From: Nocardia sp. NBC_00403
Lineage (GTDB): Bacteria; Actinomycetota; Actinomycetes; Mycobacteriales; Mycobacteriaceae
Direction of reading: 5' to 3'
DNA: 64,000 bases
Assembly (NCBI RefSeq): GCF_036046055.1
Contig: NZ_CP107939.1
Coordinates: 7,874,001 to 7,938,000, forward strand
Position 1 is the first letter of the stretch; each line of letters starts with the position of its first letter. This document shows, piece by piece, positions 45,769 through 54,223 of the stretch. Under the pieces are notes generated by a model that saw only the letters and a list, made by a program, of their open reading frames with translations, was not told where the DNA came from and made no database searches. The translations under genes and the position numbers were made by a program.

Positions 45769-46767
45769 ATGTCGGATCACCAGCACAATGACGACATGAC
45801 CGATCTATCCGGAGCCCCGAAGCTCGACACTCTGCTCGACCGGACGATCGTTCCCGGATACACCCGCCTCGGCATTGTCCTGCGCCGCCGCAACCGGCCC
45901 GCCGATCCGGAACCCGGCGCACTGCGCGGCGCCACCGCCATGGTGACCGGCGCGAATTCGGGCATCGGCAAGGCAATCGCCGAGGCACTGGCCGGACTCG
46001 ACGCATCGGTGATTCTTGCCGTGCGCGATCGGATACGCGGCGAACGCGCCCGGCAAGACATCCTCACGACACACCCCGACGCCGATCTGACCGTCACAGA
46101 ATGCGATATCGCAGACCTGGCCAGCGTGACGGAATGCACCGAAGGCCTCCGCGAGCGACTGCCGAAACTCGACGTACTGATCCACAACGCGGGCGTGCTG
46201 CCGCCCGAACGCGCCGAGACGGCCGACGGGCACGAACTGACTCTGGCGACCCACGTGCTCGGCCCGCTGTTGCTCACCGATCGACTCGCCGCCCTGCTGA
46301 ACGCTGCCGGCGACCCGCGGGTGATCTTCATGTCCTCAGGCGGCATGTACACCCAGCTGCTGGCCGTCGATGATCCCGAGTACCGCAAGGGCCGTTACCG
46401 CGGTGCGACCGCTTACGCCCGCACCAAACGCATGCAGGTGGCCTTCACGCCGATTCTCGCTGAATACTATGGTCCCCAGGGCATTTCGTTTCACAGCATG
46501 CACCCGGGCTGGGTCGACACACCTGGCGTCGCTGCCGCACTGCCCGGATTCCATCGCCTGATCGGCCCGTTGCTGCGCACTCCGGCCGAGGGCGCGGACA
46601 CTGCCGTCTGGCTGGCCGCGGCCACACCGACCCCACCGTCCGGCCGGTTCTGGCACGACCGCCGCCCGCGACCCGAGCACTACCTACGCCGCACCCACTA
46701 CACCAACGGCGAGCTGTGGCGGCTCTGGCTGGACTGCAGACAGGCGGCCCGCATCGACACCGGATGA
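45769..46767 (+). CDS. SDR oxidoreductase, DHRS12-like
   Basis: 332 residues from ATG 45769; ATG 45796 is an alternative and neither has a ribosome site. After about 50 leading residues (PGYTRLGIVLRRR) comes the SDR core: VTGANSGIGKAIAEAL, HNAGVLPPE, the Ser of FMSSGGMY and Tyr-x3-Lys in AYARTKRMQ. The long N-terminus and MHPGWVDTPGV fit DHRS12-like reductases. Position behind operator copy 3 suggests light control. Confidence 0.87.
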   Translation: MSDHQHNDDMTDLSGAPKLDTLLDRTIVPGYTRLGIVLRRRNRPADPEPGALRGATAMVTGANSGIGKAIAEALAGLDASVILAVRDRIRGERARQDILTTHPDADLTVTECDIADLASVTECTEGLRERLPKLDVLIHNAGVLPPERAETADGHELTLATHVLGPLLLTDRLAALLNAAGDPRVIFMSSGGMYTQLLAVDDPEYRKGRYRGATAYARTKRMQVAFTPILAEYYGPQGISFHSMHPGWVDTPGVAAALPGFHRLIGPLLRTPAEGADTAVWLAAATPTPPSGRFWHDRRPRPEHYLRRTHYTNGELWRLWLDCRQAARIDTG

Positions 46768-46782
46768 GCAGGCCGCGCAGCC

Positions 46783-47574
46783 TCAGATCACGAACGGAAT
46801 CAACGCCTTCCGGTCAGACGGATAGTCGGCGAACTTCTCGCGGTACCACCTATGGGTCGCAAAGGCGCGCGGCACCAGGTTGCCCGCGGTGATCAGGAAG
46901 ATCACCACACCGGCCAGCGACCAGGTCAACAGCGCGAAGCCGGCCCAGGCGAGCAGCTCGCCGAGGTAGGCGGGACTGGTGACGAATCGGAATCCGAAGC
47001 CGTAGGGAATCCGGTAATCCGCCGCGCCGGGGTCGTTCTTGTCACGCAGGTTGCGCACAATTGCCTCGGAGCGGACCAGCAGGGCGAACCCGCAGAGATA
47101 GACCACGACGCCGATGAGGAAACGCGGATCGGTGAGCCAGCCGGTGCCGTACTGATGCTTGTAGTCGTGACTGAAGAATGCGCCGTTCAGGTAGCCGTGC
47201 AGCGCGGTCACGAACATGCCCATACCGAGTACCGAGACGTTGAAGCTGCTGCGCTTGCCGGGCACCTGCCGAATGGACAGCGGGAAGAACCAGCCGCGAT
47301 TTCCGTAGTGCACGAGCCAGATCAGTGCGAGCACCAGCGACGTCGGCTCGAATCGGTCCGGGCCGGTCAGGTAGAACACCGCGAACACCACCGTGGCCGG
47401 TATTTCCATCAACCACCAGCCGAGCTTCGGGTTGAGGTTGAAACCGACCTTCGTGGTGGCGAAGCGGCCGTACGGGCTTTGCGCGAAGAGCCCACCGACC
47501 AGCACGAATGCCGCGAACCCGAAGGCGATCGTCAGCACCGTGTCGTAGGCGGTGTTCCCGGTGTACCAGTCCAT
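46783..47574 (-). CDS. 3-oxo-5-alpha-steroid 4-dehydrogenase family membrane protein
   Basis: 263 residues; ATG 47574 has GAAGGA at good spacing. Six to seven helices are visible and the C-terminal steroid 5-alpha-reductase signature is SPAYLGELLAWAGFALLTWS, then RWYREKFADYP. The family reduces the 4,5 double bond of 3-oxosteroids or acts on other enone lipids with NADPH. A KstR-type operator 58 bp upstream supports a steroid role. Confidence 0.87.
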   Translation of the reverse strand: MDWYTGNTAYDTVLTIAFGFAAFVLVGGLFAQSPYGRFATTKVGFNLNPKLGWWLMEIPATVVFAVFYLTGPDRFEPTSLVLALIWLVHYGNRGWFFPLSIRQVPGKRSSFNVSVLGMGMFVTALHGYLNGAFFSHDYKHQYGTGWLTDPRFLIGVVVYLCGFALLVRSEAIVRNLRDKNDPGAADYRIPYGFGFRFVTSPAYLGELLAWAGFALLTWSLAGVVIFLITAGNLVPRAFATHRWYREKFADYPSDRKALIPFVI

Positions 47575-47631
47575 CGAGATCCTTCGTCGGGCGTTGCGCC
47601 GGACATTTCCGCTGACTTCCGGCGCCAAAAT

Positions 47632-47645
47632 TAGAACATGTTCTA
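47632..47645. promoter_or_regulatory. KstR-type operator between the steroid genes
   Basis: TAGAACATGTTCTA is a perfect 14-bp palindrome matching TNNAACNNGTTNNA, the published KstR consensus for cholesterol catabolism. It is 58 bp before the 5-alpha-reductase-like start and 43 bp before the isomerase-like start. Confidence 0.75.
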
Positions 47646-47687
47646 CCATGTGTTCGAGTCACGACCCGCGACAACGGAGGAACTGTC

Positions 47688-48491
47688 ATGCCGCTGGATC
47701 CGACGGCCACCGACTTGCTCGTCGCCGTAGCGGCCTCGCCGCGCGCCGTCGCCGCCCATGACCGCGCGGCCTGGGTGGGGCTGTTCAGCACCGACGCCGC
47801 CGTCAACGATCCGGTCGGCTCGCGGCCGCATATCGGTCGCGCCGCGATCGAGCGCTTCTACGACACCTTCATCGGCCCGAACACCATCGCCTTCCGGGTC
47901 GAGCGCGATCTCGTCGGCCCGCCGACCGTGGTCCGAGACCTGCTGATCGAGACCACGATGTCGACCGGCGCCACCGTCGCGGTCCCGATGCACCTGCGCT
48001 ACGACCTCGTCGAAGAAAACGGCGTCTGGAAAATCACCCGCCTGGCCGCGCACTGGGAATTGGCCGCGATGATCATGCAGCTACTGCGCACCGGGTTGCC
48101 GGGCCTGGGCGCCGCGCTGAAACTCGGCCCGCAGTTGATCGCCAATCAGGGCATCGGCGGCGCCGTCGGGATGATGCGCGGACTCTTCGGAGTCGGCCGT
48201 ACGGGCAAACGCGTCGCGACCCGACTCTTCACCGCCGCGGCGGCGATGGACATCAGCCGCGTCCGCGGCCTGCTCGACTACGACAGCGCCATCGAGTTTC
48301 CCGCGGGCACACCGGTCTCGGTGGAGGAGTTCATCAATCGTGCACGAAACCTGAAGTGGGACAAGCTGATCGCCGCCGGTCGCACAGTCACCGCCAGCAT
48401 AGAACTTGGCCCGGTGCACGGTGTCGCGTTCATCGAATTCACCTCCAGGGCGGGGCAGATCAGCGCGATCCGGGTGTTCACCGACGCCTGA
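47688..48491 (+). CDS. Ketosteroid isomerase-like (SnoaL/NTF2) protein
   Basis: 267 residues, GGAGGA before the ATG. Two NTF2-like halves: residues 10-130 (WVGLFSTDAAVNDPVGSRPH, RYDLVEENGVWKITRL) and 180-265 (VRGLLDYDSAIEFPAGTPVS). Ketosteroid isomerases shift the steroid double bond; an Asp in NDPVG could be the base. The shared KstR-type operator supports steroid metabolism. Confidence 0.8.
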   Translation: MPLDPTATDLLVAVAASPRAVAAHDRAAWVGLFSTDAAVNDPVGSRPHIGRAAIERFYDTFIGPNTIAFRVERDLVGPPTVVRDLLIETTMSTGATVAVPMHLRYDLVEENGVWKITRLAAHWELAAMIMQLLRTGLPGLGAALKLGPQLIANQGIGGAVGMMRGLFGVGRTGKRVATRLFTAAAAMDISRVRGLLDYDSAIEFPAGTPVSVEEFINRARNLKWDKLIAAGRTVTASIELGPVHGVAFIEFTSRAGQISAIRVFTDA

Positions 48492-48543
48492 GCACCAGCC
48501 GAATCCGAGCGAGCACCCGACCGATCGAGTCGAACACCCGCCC

Positions 48544-48580
48544 GATCGGACCGAGGACCCGATCGATCGGACCGAGGACC
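48544..48580. repeat. 21-bp period tandem repeat after the isomerase gene
   Basis: A 16-bp identical block occurs at 48544-48559 and 48565-48580; a third degenerate copy follows near 48586. It occupies the DNA where the front of the P450 gene should be. Confidence 0.7.
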
Positions 48581-48852
48581 TAGTCAATCGGACCGATCAC
48601 TAGTTCGATCAGGACGCCCGCTCATCCGTATTGCGCGACTCCCCCGGCGGCTCGAAGCCGGGCAACACACTCAGCCACGACGAGCTCATCTACACGTGCG
48701 CGCTGCTGCTCATCGCAGGCCACGAGACCACGGTCAACCTCATCTCCAACGCGATCCTGGCCCTGCTGCGCCACCCCGGACACCTCGCGGCATTGCGCGC
48801 CGATCCAGAGCAAGCCGCCGGTGTCAGCGAGGAAACGTTGCGGTTTAACGCT

Positions 48853-48990
48853 TCTCCTGCCTGAAGGCAGGAGATTCTCAGCTCAGACCGCAACCGAACC
48901 ACCCACCCGAAGGAGGTGACCCGCTTGTCTCACATCCTCAACACTGACGTGGCCGCGCTCTGCCACAACCAGAATCACTCTGGCAGCGTT
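48853..48990 (-). ncRNA. Candidate omega/reRNA at the TnpB element right end
   Basis: In TnpB elements the guide RNA spans the tnpB 3' end and the right end and reads its guide from the flank. Here a perfect 9-bp hairpin with TGAA loop (48853-48874) lies 8 bp after the tnpB stop. The guide would come from P450 sequence below 48853. The upstream limit is only a guess. Confidence 0.35.
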
Positions 48991-50034
48991 CCGGTCCCGA
49001 CCCGCGGTGTAACCGCAGTCGGGGCATCGGAAAGTCCTCTCGCACAGTTCGAGTCGCTTGGTTCTCGCGAAACAGTCACTGCACGTCATCGTCGTATAGG
49101 CGGGCTGAACCAACACCACCTTCCGGCGAGCCCGCACACCACGCTCGATCAACTCCCGCTTCGCCCCACCGATCGCCGCGTCGGCCGCTTTGCGGGCCAT
49201 CGTGGACTTCGCCAGGAACTTCGGCCGGAAATCTTCCACCGCGATCAACGCATGGTTGGCGACAACACGTTTCGCCCACACCCGCGAATCGTGCCGGGTT
49301 TGCCGTGCCGCTTTCTTGTGGAGCTTCGCGACCTCGCGGGCGGCCCGCTGATAACCACCGGACTGTGGGCCGCTCGTGCCGCTACGGCGGCGAGCCATGC
49401 GGCGTTGCGCTTTGGCGAGTTCCGCCGCGCACCGTTTCCGGTGCCCCAGAAAGGGCAGGTCGAACCGGGTGTCGGTGGTCGTGGCCGTGACGCTCACACC
49501 CCAGTCGATACCGACACCACCCTGGGCTACCGGCACGGTTTCCACCTCACGCCGGACAACGAACGAGGCATACCAATGCCCCAGGCAGTCTTGGGTGATA
49601 CGGACAGATGTCGGCTCGGATGGCAGTTCCCGCGACCACACCACCGGGATACTCACGCCCTTCGGCAGGAGCAGCCTGCCGTCGCGGATGCTGAACCCGC
49701 GCACGGTGTATTCCAGCGACGGCAACGTCTTCTTGCGTGGTTCGAACCTCGGTTGGCCGCGTCCTTTGACCTTGAACGAATGGTCGAGGGCTTGCGCGTA
49801 GGTACGCAGCGCCTGCTGCTGGGCGACCTGCGCCCCCTCCCGCAACCACGCAGCCCGGCCCCGCGCTTCGGTCAGGAACTTCCCGAGCTTGCCGAAGGTG
49901 GGACGTCCACCCGACTTCTGTTGATGCACAGCCTCGTTCCACACAAACCGGCACCGATGCCACTCCGAGACCAGTGCCCGCTCCGCCTGCACGCCAGGGC
50001 GCAGGCGGTAGTTGAAGCGCACCACCTCGGTCAT
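48883..50034 (-). CDS. tnpB: TnpB, RNA-guided nuclease of IS605-type element
   Basis: 383 residues from ATG 50034 (ATG 50064 possible). The RuvC triad is D177 (GIDWGV), E267 (IAVEDF) and D347 (GRDRNAA). A four-Cys zinc finger (C318, C321, C337, C340) lies before the last Asp. All catalytic residues are intact, so it may still cut DNA next to a TAM using a guide RNA from the right end. It runs opposite to the P450 it interrupts. Confidence 0.94.
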   Translation of the reverse strand: MTEVVRFNYRLRPGVQAERALVSEWHRCRFVWNEAVHQQKSGGRPTFGKLGKFLTEARGRAAWLREGAQVAQQQALRTYAQALDHSFKVKGRGQPRFEPRKKTLPSLEYTVRGFSIRDGRLLLPKGVSIPVVWSRELPSEPTSVRITQDCLGHWYASFVVRREVETVPVAQGGVGIDWGVSVTATTTDTRFDLPFLGHRKRCAAELAKAQRRMARRRSGTSGPQSGGYQRAAREVAKLHKKAARQTRHDSRVWAKRVVANHALIAVEDFRPKFLAKSTMARKAADAAIGGAKRELIERGVRARRKVVLVQPAYTTMTCSDCFARTKRLELCERTFRCPDCGYTAGRDRNAARVILVVAERGHVSVEDVRQAGHLLRVGGSVAV

Positions 50035-50498
50035 GCCCGGCAATGTAACCGACAGCACCGACAACTCCTGGTTACCCGACCACGATTAGGGGGATGGCGC
50101 TTCCTTTCCCTCGTGAATGAGGGAGTATCCGCGCCAAACACCCGATGACCATCCGGTACAAATGATTCCGCGCGTCGCGGCCGCGGATATGCGGATCGGC
50201 GACGTAGACATCGACCGCGGCGACCTGGTCCTGATGCTGATCGCCGTCGCGCAGCGTGATCCCGCGGTCTTCACCGATCCGGACCGTTTCGACCCCACTC
50301 ACGACAACCGCCATCTCGCCTTCGGGCTCGGCGCGCATTTCTGCCTCGGCGCTCCGCTGGCCAGGCTCGAAGGATGCGTCCCTGTGACCAGGTTCGCGCA
50401 GCGGGTCCGATCCCCCGGCTGCGCCATCGGTCCGCCGCCGTACCGCGCGCACGTCAACCTACGCGGACCGGCGGCGATACCGCTCGATTTCGCCGAGA

Positions 50499-51419
50499 TC
50501 ACACCGCGGCAGTAGATTCGGCGCCCCTGACGGTCTCGGGCTGCACCGCAAGGGGTTCCGGCTCGGAGGCGTTCGCCTTTTCGGTCCATCCCGGCGGACC
50601 GAACACGTAACCGATTCGACCCCTCCAGGTTTCGGCATTGCGAACGTCGCCGATCAATCCCGCCAGCTCGTGGAAATTGACCCGCAGTGGGTTGTCGGTG
50701 GCGATGTTCTTCGTCAGGCCGTAACGGATCGGTTCGGATTCGGCGGCAAAGCTGCCGAACATCCGGTCCCAAACAATGAAGATGCCGCCATAGTTCCTGT
50801 CGATATAGGGCTGGTTCGAGCCGTGGTGGATCCGGTGATGCGCGGGCGTATTGAACAGGAACTCGATCGGCAGCCCCAGCCTGCCGACCCGCTGGGTGTG
50901 GATCGGGAACTGGTAGAGCAATCCGATGGTCTGCAGCAAGAAGATCATCCACGGCGGCAGGCCGATCAGGGCCGCAGGCACCCACGCCAGTCCGCGCACC
51001 ATGTTGGCCACCGGATGCAGCCATGGCAGCCGCAGCGCGGTGGAGAGATTGAAGTACTCGCTGGAGTGGTGGACGCTGTGGGCGGTCCACAGCAGTCGCA
51101 CCCGATGGTCGGCGCGATGGGCCCAGTAATAACAGAAATCGGTGACCACCAACCCGAGCACCCACACCCACCAGCTCTTCGGCGACAGGTGCAGCGGAGT
51201 CACCGCGGCAGCGACCAGCACGGCGGAGAACGGCAGCAGGTAGTGCATGAACGGTTTGACGAGCCTGCCGAGGGTGAAAGTCGCCAAGTTGGCGGCGGTG
51301 TCACGCCCTGCGCTGGTGTTGTCGGATCGGTCGGGATCGCGGCGATACGAGATCCACTCGACCACCATCAGCAGCACGAATGCCGGTAACGCATAGCCCA
51401 ACAAGTCCACACGGCCCAT
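50499..51419 (-). CDS. Sterol desaturase / fatty acid hydroxylase family protein
   Basis: 306 residues. Three His clusters of the di-iron membrane hydroxylases are present: HRADH, HSVHHS and HRIHHG, plus about four helices (LLGYALPAFVLLMVVEW first). It inserts oxygen into or desaturates lipid or sterol chains. A hydrophilic tail of about 40 residues follows the last motif. Its 3' end overlaps the P450 relic by 17 bp. Confidence 0.9.
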   Translation of the reverse strand: MGRVDLLGYALPAFVLLMVVEWISYRRDPDRSDNTSAGRDTAANLATFTLGRLVKPFMHYLLPFSAVLVAAAVTPLHLSPKSWWVWVLGLVVTDFCYYWAHRADHRVRLLWTAHSVHHSSEYFNLSTALRLPWLHPVANMVRGLAWVPAALIGLPPWMIFLLQTIGLLYQFPIHTQRVGRLGLPIEFLFNTPAHHRIHHGSNQPYIDRNYGGIFIVWDRMFGSFAAESEPIRYGLTKNIATDNPLRVNFHELAGLIGDVRNAETWRGRIGYVFGPPGWTEKANASEPEPLAVQPETVRGAESTAAV

Positions 51420-51500
51420 GAGATCTCCTTCACTTTCCGCCGGTCACGGCCACGCTACGGGCCGCGGCCATGACAGTCATCGCGCCGCCGAGGGACGCAC

Positions 51501-51520
51501 CGTCCCCCGCGCGGGGGACG
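51501..51520. promoter_or_regulatory. 20-bp perfect GC palindrome in a divergent promoter region
   Basis: CGTCCCCCGCGCGGGGGACG lies between the desaturase start (51419, minus) and the kinase start (51678, plus). It may be an operator for the response regulator, or a hairpin in the kinase leader. Confidence 0.4.
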
Positions 51521-51677
51521 TGCGGCGCACCGTCCGAGGGCAGAGTTGACGCACAGCAGCCCCGGCGAGGTGCGTCGGCGGCTGGGTAGGATCGCCCGCG
51601 AACAACTCGGCCGGTATCGGTGCGTTCGTCGGATCGGGCCGACCGATACTGCCGGATGATGTGGGAGGTGGCGGCCG

Positions 51678-52847
51678 GTGGACGTGAGCAGGTCGTTGGC
51701 CCGCCAGTCGCTGGTGGTCGCGGTGGTCGCCGCGACGATCGACACTGTGGTCCTGGCCCTGTGCGGCGTCTTCGCCGTAGCGCCGTGGCAGGCGACCGCA
51801 GTGGCGGTCGGTGTCGCCGCCGCCGATCTCGCGCTGGCCGCGCCGCCGCGTACCGCAGGCATCGTTGCGGTCGGCCAGGTTGCCCTGAGGCTGCTCGAGG
51901 CGCTACTGCTGCATCGGCACGGCTTCGCGGCACGATTCGCCGATGTCGGGTTCCTGGTCGCCGGTTATCGCGCGGGCGCGTGGATGACAGGCCCGACATC
52001 CGTTTCGACAGTCCTCACACTGTGCTCCGGTTTCGCGGGCGCGCACCTGCTCGTCGGCAGCACCACCTCACACGACTGGCGGCTGCTGCTTGCGACAACG
52101 GTGTCGGTGGGTGTGGTGCCCTGGTTGGTCGGCCGATACACCGCGGCACGTGGCGCGTACATCGCAGAGCTCGAGCAGCAAGCACAGTTGCGCAAGCAGG
52201 AACAGCAGGCCGCGCTCGAGCGCGCGGTCGCCGATGAACGCGCCGCCATCGCGCGCGATCTGCATGACGTGATTTCCCACCATGTCAGTGCCATCGGCAT
52301 CCATGCGGGCGCCGCGCGAATCGCCCTTGCCGACTCCGGAAATGGTCCGGCCACCAAGTCTTTGACCGCGGTGGAAACGAGTAGCAGGGCCGCGATGGTC
52401 GACCTGCGTCGGCAACTGGATCTGCTGCACGGCCGCGACGACGACGGCCGGCGCCAACCCGGGCTTGCCGATATCGACGGCCTGATCGAGCACGTGCGCT
52501 CGGCCGGGATGACGGTCGAAGTCACCGTACGTGGGTCAGCCGTGCCACTGCCGGATTCGCTGAACATCACCCTCTATCGAATCGTGCAGGAAATGTTGAC
52601 CAACGCACTACGCCACGGCGATGGCGAAAACGCATGGCTGGATGTGGAATACCGGCCGAACCTGATCATGATCGAAACGACGAATCCGATCATGGCAGGC
52701 ACGGCGATCGACAACGCCTCGATGCCGCGCGGCATCGGTGGCATCCGACGACGCGCCGAACTCTTCGGCGGCGAGCTCCGGTGCGGTCCACAGTCGAATA
52801 GAACTCGTTGGCACAGTGCGGTTTCGGTCCCGATCGGAGGATCGTGA
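51678..52847 (+). CDS. Sensor histidine kinase, NarL/DesK type
   Basis: 389 residues, GTG start. Residues 10-155 hold about five helices with short loops, so signals are probably sensed in the membrane. A coiled linker (ELEQQAQLRKQEQQ) leads to the HisKA_3 box with His196 in RDLHDVISHH. The HATPase N-box (EMLTNALRHG) and GIGGIRRRAELFGG follow. It phosphorylates the response regulator whose start overlaps its stop. Confidence 0.92.
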   Translation: MDVSRSLARQSLVVAVVAATIDTVVLALCGVFAVAPWQATAVAVGVAAADLALAAPPRTAGIVAVGQVALRLLEALLLHRHGFAARFADVGFLVAGYRAGAWMTGPTSVSTVLTLCSGFAGAHLLVGSTTSHDWRLLLATTVSVGVVPWLVGRYTAARGAYIAELEQQAQLRKQEQQAALERAVADERAAIARDLHDVISHHVSAIGIHAGAARIALADSGNGPATKSLTAVETSSRAAMVDLRRQLDLLHGRDDDGRRQPGLADIDGLIEHVRSAGMTVEVTVRGSAVPLPDSLNITLYRIVQEMLTNALRHGDGENAWLDVEYRPNLIMIETTNPIMAGTAIDNASMPRGIGGIRRRAELFGGELRCGPQSNRTRWHSAVSVPIGGS

Positions 52848-53512
52848 ACGCACCGATTCGAGTATTGATCGCCGACGACCACAGCATGTTCCGCTCCGGC
52901 CTGCGCGCCGTCGTCGACAGCCAGGCGGATCTCGACTGTGTCGCCGAGGTGAGCGAGGGTCGGGCCGCGATCGCCGAAATCGCCAGGTTGCGACCGGATG
53001 TCGCGATCCTCGATGTGCGGATGCCGAAGCTGGACGGGCTCGCCGCCACCGAGGTCATCGTCGCCGCAGGCGGCACCCGTGTCCTCGTGCTCACCACCTA
53101 TGACAGCGATGCCAACCTCTACCGCGCCCTGCAGGCAGGTGCGAGCGGCTTCCTGCTGAAAAGCCTTCCGCCGGAAGAACTCGTCGCCGCGATCCGGATC
53201 GCGGCTCGCGGCGACGCTCTGATCGATCCGTCGATGACCCGCCGCTTGGCGACGCGGTTCGCGGGCAGCCTCGCGCCGCCGCGCACTCCGCCGCAGGTGC
53301 AGCAGCTCACCGCACGGGAGCACGAAGTGCTGCTACTGCTCGCCGACGCGCGCAGCAACGCCGAGATCGCCTCGTTGCTCGGCGTCGGCGAGGAGACCGT
53401 CAAGACCCATGTCTCCCGCATTCTCGCCAAACTCGGTGTCCGCGACCGGATTCACGCGGTCGTGTTCGCCCACAAGCACGGGCTGGTCCCCGTCGGCCCG
53501 TCACAGCACTGA
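52844..53512 (+). CDS. LuxR/NarL-type response regulator
   Basis: 222 residues; GTG 52844 overlaps the kinase stop and has GGAGG. The receiver domain has acidic pair DD (11-12), phospho-acceptor D57 (ILDVRM) and Lys in FLLKS. The C-terminal LuxR helix-turn-helix is LTAREHEVLLLLADARSNAE with VKTHVSRILAKL. Its 3' end overlaps the opposite DUF2231 gene by 61 bp. Confidence 0.94.
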   Translation: MNAPIRVLIADDHSMFRSGLRAVVDSQADLDCVAEVSEGRAAIAEIARLRPDVAILDVRMPKLDGLAATEVIVAAGGTRVLVLTTYDSDANLYRALQAGASGFLLKSLPPEELVAAIRIAARGDALIDPSMTRRLATRFAGSLAPPRTPPQVQQLTAREHEVLLLLADARSNAEIASLLGVGEETVKTHVSRILAKLGVRDRIHAVVFAHKHGLVPVGPSQH

Positions 53513-53970
53513 TCGATCTGGGCACCCCACACGGCGCGGGTGCCGGAGTCACCCACTCGATACGCCTGCGTGCAGGCCGCGATGCCACAGCCGACCGCCA
53601 GTACCGCGAGGAGGGCGGTGAGTGCCCGGGTCGGCGGCTTGTCGCGTTCCTCGCGCAGATGAATAACGAGGAGCAGCGCAGCGACCAGCAGCAGCGGGAC
53701 AACGAAGTAGATCATCGTTCGGCCGAGGTCGGCGTGGGTCTCGATGGCGGGTGAGGAACCGAGTCGATGCTGGAGTGATGCACCGGCGTCGGTGGTGAGC
53801 GGAGTCAGCGCGACCGTCACCGCCGCGAGGGCGGTGACCAGCCAGATCAATCGGCGACGCGCCGCGGGCCATAACCCGGACAGTATCAACAATGCCGAGG
53901 TCAACGGCACGAACACCACGATCACATGAACCAACAGCACGTGGGCGGGCAAACCGTTGATCGTCGACAT
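53452..53970 (-). CDS. DUF2231 membrane protein
   Basis: 172 residues with four predicted helices (HVLLVHVIVVFVPLTSALLI, LIWLVTALAAVTVAL, MIYFVVPLLLVAALLLVI, ALTALLAVLAVGCGIA) and the family end YRVGDSGTRAVWG. Members often sit near haem or copper proteins; no function is established. Its last 20 codons overlap the response regulator gene on the other strand. Confidence 0.85.
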   Translation of the reverse strand: MSTINGLPAHVLLVHVIVVFVPLTSALLILSGLWPAARRRLIWLVTALAAVTVALTPLTTDAGASLQHRLGSSPAIETHADLGRTMIYFVVPLLLVAALLLVIHLREERDKPPTRALTALLAVLAVGCGIAACTQAYRVGDSGTRAVWGAQIDQCCDGPTGTSPCLWANTTA

Positions 53971-54188
53971 GAGGGCATCTCCTCGGTTCTCGACCGCTGC
54001 CGCGGTATCGGCCCAAGTATCTCCCTCACCTCACGCTGTACGGCGGTGCACGGTTCATCGACGTGTCCGGGGCAGCGGTCGGTCGGGCGCAGCATGAACC
54101 GCCCGGCCGGCGCCAGATCTCGTGTCGCTGGCCAATTCGTGGTTCCCGGTGTTCGAGGGCCTGCATATCGCACTCGGGCGATCAAGCC

Positions 54189-54222
54189 TTGACTGTTGAA
54201 CACTTTGACGTAATGTGTTCAA
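54189..54222 (+). promoter_or_regulatory. Promoter with TTGAACAC-N11-GTGTTCAA operator
   Basis: A -35 TTGACT (54189-54194) and -10 TAATGT (54211-54216) have 16-bp spacing and would start RNA near 54223-54224, at the TetR ATG, giving a leaderless mRNA. The perfect palindrome 54196-54222 covers the spacer and -10, so a TetR dimer bound there would block polymerase. Confidence 0.65.
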
Positions 54223-54223
54223 A

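Larger units (their letters stand above)
48853..50152 (-). mobile_element. IS200/IS605-group element carrying only tnpB, about 1,300 bp
   Basis: The ends are hairpins: right end 48853-48874 (9-bp stem) and left end 50107-50124 (TCCCTC/GAGGGA). There are no inverted repeats and no target duplication, as expected for this group. There is no tnpA, so movement would need a Y1 transposase elsewhere. The boundary could shift up to about 6 bp left (48847-50146) because both junctions restore a sensible P450 peptide. Confidence 0.8.
48631..50515 (+). pseudogene. Cytochrome P450 relic, 5'-truncated and split by a TnpB element
   Basis: The first piece (48631 to about 48852) gives the I-helix (LLIAGHETTVNL) and the K-helix ExxR (EETLR). 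The second piece (about 50153-50515) continues VQMIPRVAAADMRIGD and has the haem loop FGLGAHFCLGAPLA with the Cys ligand. The pieces are in frames that join if 1,300 bp is removed. About 230 N-terminal residues are absent upstream, where a 21-bp tandem repeat lies. The protein cannot be functional. Its place beside KstR-controlled genes suggests it once acted on steroids or lipids. Confidence 0.85.

Noticed and set aside
48541..48600. CRISPR-like repeat
   Set aside because: Only two exact units with a 5-bp separation; a minisatellite, not repeats with spacers.
49000..50148. 410-codon plus-strand frame antisense to tnpB
   Set aside because: Shadow of a gene with intact RuvC and zinc motifs; product has no family pattern.
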